From Calonectria ilicicola (taxonomy: Eukaryota; Ascomycota; Sordariomycetes; Hypocreales; Nectriaceae), in the NCBI GenBank assembly GCA_020809705.1, contig CP085835.1, positions 4,030,001 to 4,094,000 on the forward strand: a stretch of DNA of 64,000 nucleotides. The letters run 5' to 3'. Below the pieces are notes generated by a model. That model saw only the letters and a list, made by a program, of their open reading frames with translations. It ran no database searches and had not been told where the DNA came from. This document shows positions 11,055 to 22,030 of this stretch, piece after piece. Each line of letters opens with the position of its first letter. The stretch's first letter is position 1. The translations under genes were made by a program, and so were the position numbers.

Positions 11055-13625
11055 TTAAACAATTGTAACCTCATACTTCCTTGGTGTCTCACCCGCCTCA
11101 TTCTGCCGTGACCACTCGTTGATTCTTTCCATCTCCTCAGCTCGCCGCTCCTTCATCCAATTTAAGTGAGGCATTCCGTAAAATTCTTCGAAATCCATAT
11201 CGAGACTGCGTCCAAGTCCAAATCTTCCAAACTGAGCCGAGGCAACGTTTTCGAAATGCGTGTCTTTGCGGCTGGGACCAAAATCAAAAAACCACATGCG
11301 TCGAGCTTCTTCATCTCTCCGATACCTCCCGTCCTCTTGCAGCATTGACTCACCGTATTTAATTACGCTGTCTAAGCACTGCAGCAGGAGATCTTTGCCC
11401 TCCAGCATCACCTGGTTGGGCCAGATGAGTAGGAGGTCGATAGAACAGAGGCCGATGCGCCTGAATTTGGTTGAGTGGTCCTTTTCTTGATGCAAAATCA
11501 AGAGTTGAATAGCAAAGTCTTCTTCCAATGTTCCAGAATTTTCTGTGGCGGCCAGTGGCATCACATAAAGCCTGTCGTCCTGTCCTTTGACCTGAAGATC
11601 CCCAGTCGTGCTCCAGTCATAATCGGCGTTATCTGCACTCCAACCAATGGAAGGGAAGTTGTTGACTTTGATCCCAAAGGTAGCCAATTTTGCCGGTATC
11701 ATGAACCCAGATATTACCACTGATGTTCTGCTCGTCATGAATGGATCGTCCATGACAGGAGCCGCGCTCCCAAGACTGGCAAGTTCACCCAGCACCGTTC
11801 CCTCAAAGTATTTCGGTCCATAGTTGGATGCCCACGACCATGTGGGATTACCAACCTCCGAGTAATCGTTTACACTCCCCAAATTCTTCCTGCCGCCCAT
11901 AGGGATCGCAGCCCTCTTCCAAAGTAAGTCTGAAATAAAAGTAGAGGACCAGCAACCAGCCAGATACTCAGCATCTTTTAAAAATGGCTGTAGATTTTTG
12001 GCCAAGCCTGCAATGGAAGGGAGCAAATCTGTGTGGTGAGTGAGCTCCAGGGCGGTGATTTCCCTCACAAGACTATGCCATAGATGTGTCATGGCTTGTT
12101 GTGATCTATCTGCCTCAGCTTCTTGCTGCCAATGTCGTTTGATAGTGTGGCTAGACCAAGCATATCCAGACTCGCTATCCGCATTGGCCGAACATTGCCA
12201 ATACAGTTCTGTCGGTGTGAAAAGTAGCAACCGGCGAGAGAGAAGTCGTTCTTGAAACACCCAACCTCGAGTCATTAGGACAGATCTCAAATTGCGCATG
12301 TCGCTGTGCGATGAGGTGTCGGAATTGAAAAACTCAGCGTCAGGAAATTTGCGCAAGAATATGGATTCTAGAGAAGGGTCACGGGTTAATTGATGATATT
12401 TTTCCGACTTGCGAAACAGGCCCTCGTGGCTGTTTCTTGCAGTTGCAGCTGATAGAGTCAGCAGAGCGTTTTGGTAAATTCCAGCCATCTTCCCTGCCTC
12501 TATTCTCCAGTCTTTAATATCACCCTGGATAATGCATAAAGAATCAACCCAAAGGTATCGAATGCCGATACCTCTCGTGAATGTGACGGCGTCTTGAAAA
12601 GTCTTTGGAAGATGGTCCCAAGGGATGCCATGCCGGTGCTTCTCAATATTATCACGAGTTGTTTCCAGTGGCCTAATCAAGTCGCTTTTCTTACCCCAGC
12701 AGTGACTGAGGCAGACATACTCTGCCTGGACAGTTTCTTCGAATTCGTAAAGCTTAACGTGGCCTTCACTGGCGCTATTTCCAACCTCTCCAAGATCTAG
12801 GACTCGCTTTGGCAACGTCCACGAATGGTTTTCTGAACACTGAGAATGATTCACTGTGCAAGCCCTGATCTTTTCAGCCGCCCAGCCCATGGCTTCTTTT
12901 GATCCTGTTGCTCCTGAACGATGAGGGCGCCATTTGATAGCGCTATAGTCGGTTATTTTAGAAGCATCGAGCACCCCCTCGTCAAACTGAGCTGGCCAAT
13001 CTTGATCAGCGCCATGACTGCAAGAAGTAATTAAAAAGAAAACAAGGCTAACTTAATTCGGCTTACAGGTGGTATAAATCTCATATCGAGAAGAAGATAT
13101 TTCAAACTTGGCCTCCGGGGCCTCCAAGTCGCTTGTCTCTATAGCGTCGATTCTCATCTCCACGTCCTTGATGGCTCTTGTGGCGTCTTCTCGACTCACG
13201 TCCTCCGGATACTTCATAGTGAGAATCAACGATAAACCCTCCAGCCCTGGTCCGGCTTGTTCTCCGTGGCATTCATCGGGGCCTAAAAACTCTAGCTGCG
13301 CGCGTTTGAAGTCGTAGGGGTTTCGTTCTTTGATCTTATGTACTGCTTCACCAACTAGACAGCATGGTTCGCAAGTTCCATCCTGGATTGACTCCTCAAG
13401 TTGCTGAAGAGGAAAGCTGTAGGGAGCTTCGACTGCGCCTAGGCTCACTTTACGCCACTGCCTCCGGAGATAATCTGACCTGAGGTCAAGGCATGTCTCG
13501 CATTTAGCATCTGAGGTTGAAAAACCAAAAACCTTCATTGGTGGTTCATTGCCTCCAGTTCGGATTTGGACCATGGTGGATAGGTCTAGACCATGTTGCC
13601 GTAGGGATTCTTCATATTCTTCCAT
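11055..13625 (-). CDS. HET-domain protein (pin-c-like position), splice junction unresolved
   Basis: Exon 1 runs 13625-13067. It has an N-terminal part with CETC and CEPCC motifs, typical of the region before a HET domain. Exon 2 ends at 11055 and carries the HET domain: YVCLSHCWG, LPKTFQDAV, IRYLWVDSLCIIQ and, later, RGWVFQERLLSRRLLLF. HET domains induce cell death in vegetative incompatibility. The good donor (GTAAGC from 13066) and the best acceptor (TTGCAG ending at 13018) are out of phase by one base. Acceptors AAG (exon 2 from 13000) or CAG (exon 2 from 12991) restore the frame and give about 830 residues. The bases skipped by those acceptors read like coding sequence (HGADQDWPAQF), so either the splice is unusual or there is a one-base indel. 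The gene ends about 350 bp before the HET-C start codon. Confidence 0.82.
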
Positions 13626-14958
13626 TATGGCTTAATTTAGTTGACCTTTGGGAGGGAGGGAGAAGATTGGGCGAGAGTGGAATAATATTTGTCAAATGCG
13701 GAGGTGTAAAGGCCGGTTTTATTGAACACGACCCACGCCGTGAAAAAGTAACGAATCCGATCAACTTCGCAGAGCGCCCCGTAGTGACAAATCATGACAT
13801 GTACCGCTTACCCGGATCTCACATAGGTAGGATATGTCGTCTGAGTTAGGATTTTCGTTGGCAAAGTTAATGCGGTAGATCAGTGGTATATGTGGGTGCT
13901 TGAAGGCAGGGCTTTCCGCGGAGAATAAATAACTCAATTTATTGTGCCCTGAACGACGACTAAATTAGGGGATTGAAGCAATCTGGCTACGTTTGCCTTC
14001 CACGTTGCGCGATTTTAATGGACTGATTCAGGCAAATCTCAGCTTACGAGGATAATACTGTACAGTAAAATCTTTGAACAATTATACCCCCTCTGCCTTT
14101 TTCTACCATCTTAGCCAAATTATAAACAAATAAATATTATATTAATAAAATAAATATATAATTTATTTAGAGCTTATTATTCTTTCTGTATTTTCTTTCT
14201 GTGCTATTAGATAAATATCTTTAGGTAATTGAATCCCGTGCTGCTAAAGGAGAGGAAGTCACAGAAGCACAATCTTTCCAGGAGTGTTGTAATTGTTCTA
14301 TATTTGGGTGGTTGTAAGCCCTAGCCTGCCTAGGTCGCCTTGACTCCAGATTCCCATCGTGTTGTGGACCCGCAGCGGACAAACTTGCTTATCCGCACCA
14401 AATTCCCGGGCAGTGCATGGGAACTCTCAGTGGCTTTGGAACTAGGTAGCAATTCTTGCATGCTGGTGTTGTATGGTGATGCGTGGACTTCCATTTATCG
14501 CATGCGTATTCATTTAAACGTTGATGAGCGAAATTAATTGTAGTCACGAGTATGGCTAATTTTTTACACTTTCAATTCTCAATTCAAGAGTATTCGGGAT
14601 TGGTTTTCTGCTTTCTGTGTTTCCCATGCGAGACCTGGTGTGCCTTTTTTAGTTGGCCGTGGTCATCTTGGTTTAGTTGGTGTATAACTAGTACCAGGGC
14701 CTGGATCCTGCCCAGAGCGGATCACCTACCTAATTAATTGGGGGAGAAAGTGGTTGGTTCACCTTCTTAGTGGGCCTTCACAGTGCTCGTATTGTGCCCC
14801 GAAGTTTCCCCATTTTAGAGGCTAGAAATACGAGTAGCGCGCCCTTTAGTGAACATCGGGTCGGATCCTTCAACACGATAAGAGCCGCAGCAGAGCCTCA
14901 TCACAAGCAGTTATTCGCTTGCCTCCCATTCTGAATTGCATCTGATTTTGATACAGAC
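13626..14958. other. Intergenic region with AT-rich core
   Basis: No gene seen between the divergent HET-domain and hydrolase genes. Positions about 14115-14215 are almost pure A/T (ATAAATATTATATTAATAA-like), unlike the surroundings. The rest has no recognisable element. Confidence 0.5.
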
Positions 14959-15942
14959 ATGTCTTCCGACTCCAGTGATTTTATTTTGCCTCGTCCTGGC
15001 GTAGCCTTCGACACCTCAGCGTTGCCAATTTCTGGCCCTGATGAGGCAACCTTTACCAAAACCTTCGGCACTCTTCTCCCCGCCGCCAAGTATCTGAATA
15101 CGACCAACGGGAAAGCCGCATACTACGAGCTACTCCCTTCATCTCCCTCCGTTGAGGATGCCTCGCACAAACCCGACCGCGTGCTTTTCATTCATGGTGT
15201 GCAAACCCCCGCTTTGGGCATGCTCCCGCTTGCCCGCGCGCTACACTCATCCTTCCCATGCGCGCATTTCGTCCTGGTCGATCTTTGGGGGCACGGACTG
15301 AGCGACACACCTGCCAGGCCACATGACGTCGGCTTGTTTCATCAATTGCTGGATGCACTTTTGGATCATTTGAAATGGTCCACCGCACACATTGTAGGAT
15401 TCTCGTTTGGTAGCTCACTGACTGTGAGCTATGTTGCTTCTCGCTCGTCGCGGGTGGAGAGCTTCACCCTTGTTGCGCCGGCCGGGCTTATCCACTCTGC
15501 CGACTTCACACCCGAGGAGCAAACACTCTTGCGTATTGGCGAGGAGCCGGCAGCGCGCAAATGGGTCTTGAATTTCCTAGAGGGAGGCGAACTGGTTGTG
15601 CCTGCGGATTGGAAGGAAAGGGTGGCCAAGGGCGAGGTTGTTGCTGAGGCTGTGCGAGAATGGCAGATGCGTGAGCATCCTGGACACACAGCCTCGGTTG
15701 TTGCAATCTTTAGGGACGCCGGTGTCATGGACAACGACGCTGCCTTTGTCAAGGCCGTCGGAACTGGTATCCCATCGCTTTCTGTCTTGGGCGAATTGGA
15801 TGATTTGTACAGTGAAAAGCAGCTCAAGGATCTTGGGTTCGAGAATGTTGCTGTTGTTCCCCAGGTCGGTCACGGTGTTGTCAGGGAGAGAGTACCAGAA
15901 GTGTCCACCTTGATCAGCGAGTTCTGGAAGACCCAGGGCTGA
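14959..15942 (+). CDS. Alpha/beta-hydrolase fold protein
   Basis: Single exon, 327 residues, start ATG at 14959. The oxyanion region is LFIHGVQTP. The strand-turn DLWGHGLSDTP is typical of epoxide-hydrolase/peroxidase-like alpha/beta hydrolases. The nucleophile elbow is GFSFGSS, placing the catalytic Ser near residue 150. The acid is probably Asp in LGELDDLYS and the base is His in QVGHGVV. No signal peptide, so likely cytosolic. The substrate cannot be read from sequence. The gene is flanked by the HET locus and an NmrA-like gene with no evident pathway link. Confidence 0.85.
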   Translation: MSSDSSDFILPRPGVAFDTSALPISGPDEATFTKTFGTLLPAAKYLNTTNGKAAYYELLPSSPSVEDASHKPDRVLFIHGVQTPALGMLPLARALHSSFPCAHFVLVDLWGHGLSDTPARPHDVGLFHQLLDALLDHLKWSTAHIVGFSFGSSLTVSYVASRSSRVESFTLVAPAGLIHSADFTPEEQTLLRIGEEPAARKWVLNFLEGGELVVPADWKERVAKGEVVAEAVREWQMREHPGHTASVVAIFRDAGVMDNDAAFVKAVGTGIPSLSVLGELDDLYSEKQLKDLGFENVAVVPQVGHGVVRERVPEVSTLISEFWKTQG

Positions 15943-16324
15943 TAGCCTTGAGCTTCTCAACCGGCATTGTCACGGGGCAATGCACTCCAGCATGAGCGAT
16001 CCAAGTCGCTAACTGGTCACCTTTTGAGCGAAACAGGTTTCTTCTCCCTTTAAATAGAGCATAAATTCTTGCACATACAATAGCGTCACGCTGAATAAAT
16101 GAATATTGGTATGCTCATTTTAATTGGCATTATTTCCAGACATGGACAAAGCCTACTGGAATGTGAGTTAAAGCGTCTCCATGTGAATTTGATGGAAATA
16201 ACCCAGAAAATCAAGACAGACTTCTTGTTCGCATGGAAAGGGGAATAGAATTGGTCATGTATATTAATCAAGCACATACTATTTGTTGCAATGATGAACA
16301 GAGAGTTGGCTGCGTTGATCTGAC

Positions 16325-17409
16325 CTAATTTTTACCTTTCCAGGATATTTCCATGACTTCTCCCGGAGTGGTAAGGTTAATTTCGGGAAACCTCTTGTTC
16401 AAGACCTCATCAGAGGTTACAAGATAATTGCCACAGCCAGCCAGGTAATGTATGCGAGCGAAAAAGGCCTCATCTCCATCACCGAGGCCAGCTGACGGAA
16501 ACTCGTCAGCGAATGAAATATTTCCAGAATCGAGCTTTTCTAGGCTGTCATATGCTACCCGAAACTTGCATCCTGCACACTATGTTAATAATTGACAGTG
16601 GCAAAAAGAACCAGGGCCGTACTAACCTCGCGTTTCTTGTGCCAAATCCACCAATTCGTTGAATGAAAGTTCACTACCACCAAAGAAGCTAATTTTTGAC
16701 CAGGTAGGCAAATCCATCAATCGAGCCACAAGCTGACTTAGATCTTGAGTAGTGATAAATGTTGCGCGAGAAGTGCCATCGCCTGGTACAATTGCCCACT
16801 TCTTCTCCATGTTCAAAACATTGATCCAAGGATGCAGGTATGTTTTCCAATGTGGCATACCATAGTAGTCTAGGAACCATCCATTGACGACACGCGTGTA
16901 TTCCAGATTAGTCTTCTCAAGCTCATTAATAGCTTCAAAGGTATACTTGGCTAAAGGGTTGATTCCGGTGTGCCTTTTGGATTGTGTTAACCTCGTAGCA
17001 TTTCGGTTTGTAGTGTCGGCTTACTCAGGTAAATGTAACATATCGTAGCTACTGATAACGAATCTCTGGGTAGTAATTGACATGGAGGCGGCGCGAATGA
17101 GATTCCTCTGAGCATGGTTGGCTTCAGGTGAAAGAACCCCAATCGCACACATCAATGTATCAACGCCGTTCTCCTCAAGAAGCTTGGAGATAACACCAGG
17201 GTCATCATATCCAGTCTTAAGATATCTGATACCACCACTGGGTTTGACGCTCTTTGATCTAGTCAGAACGAAACAACAAGACAACTCTGCGGATGTGCAC
17301 GAACATTTCGGGTGAGCACGTAGACTCGATGTCCACCGTGGGCGATCAGCCCGTCGACGAGGGCTTTGCCGACTTGGCCAGTTCCACCAGCAACCGCGAT
17401 GACACCCAT
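16325..17409 (-). CDS. NmrA-like NAD(P)-binding protein (copy 1, four exons)
   Basis: Exons 17409-17305, 17251-17025, 16973-16627 and 16572-16325 (stop TAG) give 308 residues. The N-terminus has the dinucleotide loop AVAGGTGQVGKAL. The central parts (VDTLMCAIGVLS, RFVISSYDM, YTRVVNGWFLDYYG) match NmrA/isoflavone-reductase-like proteins. Introns 2 and 3 have clear GTAAGC and GTTAGT donors and are in phase (GA|G and G|GA). Intron 1 is less certain: donor GTTCGT after TRN and acceptor AAAG at 17252-17255, with a CTGAC branch site very close to a skipped TAG. Family members are redox sensors or short-chain oxidoreductases; the substrate is unknown. The C-terminal exon continues in frame as VAYDSLEKLDSGNISFADE, which supports the model. 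Confidence 0.8.
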
Positions 17410-18037
17410 GACAAAATTCTAAATTTCTGGAACAAAGCCTTTCGTGAAGGAAAAGATTTCAGAAAATTAAGATGAAATAGTGTTCGTGGTTGAAAGCTGC
17501 GGGGGTGGACCCTTCTTCGAAATTATGAAAGGGCGGTTTTCAGCTTTTTTTTCTATTTGGCTTGAGAAATTTGAAGAGACTATTTGTTTGCATTTCAGTA
17601 CTCGGGAAGTTTTCAGCTATATAAGCCATACCGAGAAGTGCGATGAGTGTCAAATATGGTTAGTTTCCCGATGAGAGCTTATACCCGATGGACTAACGCC
17701 GATGGTGGCTAATGTCCGATGACAACCCATCTCCGAGCACAGCCAATGCCAAGACCTGATTTTTGCCAAGTCATCAGATCCTGTAAGTCTTTTAATCACA
17801 TGACAGAGGAGACGAGCGCCCACTCTCATTGAATTCCCGGATAAGGAAATAAGATGTTGACCTTTGGAACATTTTAACCTCACGGTGACGCCAACTTTCC
17901 TCAGCGGGGAAACAGCTAGAGGAATCTCAGTGTTTCTTGAAAAGTAAAATAGTTTATTAAATGCAATCGCTTAATCCAAGTCCTATAGCTATATCCTCTC
18001 GTTGCTATTGGGTAAAACTTAGCCCATGGCAAGAAGC
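17410..18037. other. Intergenic region
   Basis: Upstream of NmrA-like copy 1 and downstream of the acid phosphatase. Nothing recognisable is seen. Confidence 0.5.
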
Positions 18038-20262
18038 TTAATTCTTAAGGGGTTCCCAGAGGCTAGAGCAATATATATTGCAGTAGAGCCAGTCAAGCAA
18101 GCCGGAGCCAGAGCATTCAGAGGAGCAAGATGAAGCAGACAGGCCAGACGAGCTGGGTGAGCTAGTTGAACTGTAACCTGGGCAGGTGAAAGATGGATCC
18201 TTCAGTACAGTGAGCGAATCGCCTGTCAAACCATTTGAGCCATTGATGAATTGCCAAGAAAGGTTTGTAGCATTATGGACGGTCAACTTCGAAAAGCCAA
18301 AATTGTAGATATCACGGAAGGCGGTTATATCAGGCAGCAGCGTCGCGTTCTTGGTGGTAGCGTGGCTTTCGATGTTTCCAGCAGCTCCATTGATGAGATG
18401 AACCAACGATTGACCAGGATTCACCTTGTATGTATCGTTTTTAATGATGGAGGAACTGTCTACTTGACAGTTTCTTATAGGCTTAAGGCGCTCATACCAA
18501 TGAACGTGGCTGTATGCAGTTAGTCTTGCGTTCTTGATAAGTTTGAAATGTCAGCTCACCCAGTAATGTAGAGATCAACCTTGTGCTTCAAAAACAACTT
18601 CTCGAAGGCTTTGCGAAGGTGCAGCTGATAGTTTCCGCCCTTGGAGCTATACATAGGACGGTGGCCCATGATAATAACCCAGGGTGTTTTGCACCGATCG
18701 ACCTGATCAAGGTCTTTTTTTAACCACTGATATTGCTCATATGCCTTGTTGTCCATGATAGAACCGTTTTCGATATATCCAAAAGGACCAGCATCTGTAA
18801 TGTGCGTCATGTTGGGCAAAGGATGAGGGTTGTCGGACGAAAGATATGCCTCTTCCGTCATTTGCTCTGCCTCATCATCCAGGTGAATCGGCTTGCAAAC
18901 ATAGCAGTCTAGGTCATCCTCCGGGCATTCATCCTTGTCTTTATGCTTCCCCTTACACTTGGGCAAGTTCTTATCCTTGCCTTCGCAATCTTCCTGCTCC
19001 TTTGCCTTCTCAAGATCCTCCAGAAACGTTTTGTCGGGGCTGTTTGCATAATCCGTTTCCGTGTCAATGGAAACAAAATGTACCAAGCCATAATCGAATG
19101 AATGCCAAAAATTGCCGACGCCACCAGACTTCTCGCCGGCCATGAAGAAGCGGTTCTGGAAAGCGGTGAAATTTCGTTGTGAAGGCGGGCATGAATAATA
19201 TGTCAGATCGACGTTGGGGTCAGATTCGGGGAGAGTGGTGTTCGTTTTATTCTCATTGAGATATGCAGAGAGTACATATGGAGGATTATCATGATCCGCG
19301 CAAGTGGCTTCATGGTTACCTGGAAGAACAATGTAAGGGATTTTCATAGTGATATTATTCATCCACTGTTGCCAAAGGTCCCAGTTAGATTCGTAGAGGA
19401 CCCCTGCATCGCCACCACGCGGGCTACCTTGGTCTGGAATTTCGCCTGCCGGGAGAGTCGTGTTGAAATAATCGGGATTTTTATCCTTGTTAGGAAGATG
19501 ACTTGCGTTTCCGTTAAAACAAACAGGCCACTGAGTGCTGTTACACTGTACGATGCCAGAGTACCAGTCATCTGCATAACTGAGATCCCCACCATGCCAG
19601 ACGAATGCCAAGCGATCCTCATCCTGATTCATGGCTTGGTTCATATAGTAATAAGTTCCATTTGCATTGGTATACCCCATATCATTGTTGATTGCAATAG
19701 TGAATTTAGATGGGTTGCCTTTAGCTTGGGCGGTAGTGAAATCCAGAATAGGAGACTTTGTGGTGCCATTCGCAGCATCGATTTGATAGAAATACCTTGT
19801 ACCAGTCTGAAGGCCTTCAATCTGAATATTATGAAAGAATTGACTGCATTGGGTAGTAACATTGACGAGAGAACACGGAGGAGTGCGGTCATATGTGACA
19901 GTTGAGCCGGTAGCTGAATTGACCAAGGCGGAACGGCTGATTCCCCATTGAACTGAGGGCGGGACACCTAGACCAAAAGGCGTTTGGTAATGGATATTCA
20001 TGCCAACAGTGGCCCCTCCCTGCTGGGCAGGTATATATGACAGTGAAATGACATTGATGTTGTTGGTGGGATTTGCAGACGCAGGCTTTACGGCCGGGGG
20101 TTCGGAAAGACGATGAAACCCTTTGCCATTGCCATTAATGGTGGGGTCTACCCAATCGCCGATGGGTACTTTGGGTCCAAGATAAGGATATGTCTCGTCA
20201 ACGGTGGGTGCCGACTGAGCAAGCGCAGCTAGTATGGCTGCCAAAAGAAAAGGCGACTTCAT
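18038..20262 (-). CDS. Secreted purple acid phosphatase (metallophosphoesterase)
   Basis: Exons 20262-18560 and 18509-18038 encode 724 residues. The intron (GTGAGC donor, CAG acceptor) interrupts the last metal motif, rebuilding GHVHWYER from GG|C. The ATG at 20262 starts a signal peptide (MKSPFLLAAILAALAQSAP); the open frame upstream has no ATG. Metal-binding motifs are in purple acid phosphatase order: NNDMGY (about 193), GDLSYADDW (about 228), GNHEAT (about 317), GHRPMYSSKG (about 535) and GHVH (about 567). An N-terminal fibronectin-like region precedes the catalytic domain, and many N-glycosylation sites are present. Between GNHE and GHRP there is a Lys/Asp/Cys-rich insert at about residues 400-455 that I do not recognise. 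The C-terminus is Ser- and Cys-rich. Family role: extracellular phosphate release. Confidence 0.93.
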
Positions 20263-20694
20263 GATTTGCTGAGACCCGGACACGGCACCTTCCAGCTGAG
20301 CAGCTCATGAAGAAAGAGGAGGATAAAAGAAGGGAGGATTCACTGGATATACTTTAACTCTGGCTGAAGGATATAGACCGTATCTAGACCCGAATTTCTG
20401 TAGCGACAAGGTATCTCAGCCACTCAGCTCATTTTACCAACTAGAAGGTCTGTGTTTACATTTCGATCAGTTAGTTGGCTGCTTAAGGAAACTATTGATG
20501 TGATGATTGGAATCTCAGCCAGCCACAATGAGGCCTGGAATGGTCTCGCTCCAGCCTTGTCTTACCATTGATCAGTTCAGGCAGGGGTAACCCCAATGAC
20601 TTAGCTGTGGGTGGAGCCCAAAGAGTGGGTTTTTTACAAGTTAAGTTAAGGGTCTAAGCTAGACTCTTAACCCGGCGCCTCATAGAGCTACGGT

Positions 20695-20910
20695 GTGATG
20701 CTTGGGCAGATTTACCCATGCGCAATGGCCATTCTTATGCAGCGGCTGCCAAAATCAGCGGTATTAAATGGGATGGTCATTATTGGAGCCTTTGGGAGTT
20801 TGGAAGCTCCCGTAGCTCCGTTTGTCACCGGCTTACTCGCAGGAGTTGTTGGAATTTTTGGTTTACACCCGATCTGCATTTTCTCATATTTAGGGTGTGA
20901 TCGACAGTTC
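20695..20910 (+). pseudogene. Remnant of an MFS transporter C-terminal region
   Basis: A short open stretch reads GQIYPCAMAILMQRLPKSA, then NGMVIIGAFGS, APFVTGLLAGVVGIFGLHPICI. This is the signature of the last transmembrane helices of fungal 'bypass of stop codon'-type MFS proteins. No matching upstream 400 residues are visible on either strand, so this is a fragment rather than a gene. The flanks (20284-20694 and 20911-22030) contain no other supportable coding sequence. Confidence 0.6.
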
Positions 20911-22030
20911 CGGAAATTTTATTTCTGTGAAAAATCAACACATAAAACAAGTACCTTTCCTATTTAGGATAAAACCATCATGTATAAAATAATGTAAGAG
21001 CATAATTAAAGATATACTAGCTTTGAGATGTACCAAGCAAATCAAGGGTCTGCGGGATGCCCCTAAAAGGAATAGCTGCCTTAAATTCTTGTGCTAATTT
21101 TGCTGGATGTATTTTAGTGGGCTCTAGTGGGCTTCTTCCAGCGAGTTACAGTGGTCTTCCGGCTAGGTTAGTAACGGTACCTGCCAAAAATACGCTGGCC
21201 TAAGTATCTGCATACTTTGCTGTGCACTTTTTGCCGAAACTCGCGATCACACCCTTAGTCCTGCTAGCTTGCTGGTATGGTATCCCCAAGGAGTTGAGAG
21301 CGGAGCAGCGATGATGGAAGATAGGTATTTAAAGTCTCTCATTCATAAACCTCTATAAATATCACGCTCCCTTTGATTTGCAAGTAATTATGGAAGTATA
21401 ATTAGTGCCGACCTTACGTCCTTTGATGTTGTGGTTTAATGCCACTCTCTTGAGTCATTCGTCTTCCCACTGAAATAAATCTAGCTATGTGTTAATTTCA
21501 CATGCATTCCAAATGCGGGTTTCATATTAGGAATGTCTTGCTGCAGCCTCTTGTGAGATACTTCCACATTAGGCTATGGCTGGGCCATCGATCAAATTTT
21601 GCCACCCCCGAAACCCTCATATTTCCTTCTAGAGCACTTGTGGGTCGTAGGCATTCTCTCCAATTGGCATCTCCGGCTTGGGTCTGACAACTCCGATCCA
21701 AATGCCCCAGATATCTCCGAGACCCACATATCCCCGATAGCGATGCACAGGCCCAGAACGAAGGCATTTTGAAAAGCTCCATCGATGCAACTAGAAACGG
21801 TGTGTCACGAGGTAGATATTTGAGAACCCCAAAATATTCACATACAATGTTCATCGTATTCAAGCTACCAAGAGCACATTTAAAACATTATCCCCGCCTC
21901 TACAGTTCGGGCAACATGAATACCCTTCGTTTTTGCTCGGTCTAACTTGATCTTCAAAAATTCTTGCATTGTTTTTGCTTGTCCTCTTATTAGTCTTCTC
22001 TCGCGCCATAAAATTGGAGAATCCATCACT
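20911..22030. other. Intergenic region
   Basis: About 1.1 kb between the MFS remnant and the arrestin gene. Nothing recognisable is seen apart from the presumed arrestin promoter. Confidence 0.45.
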
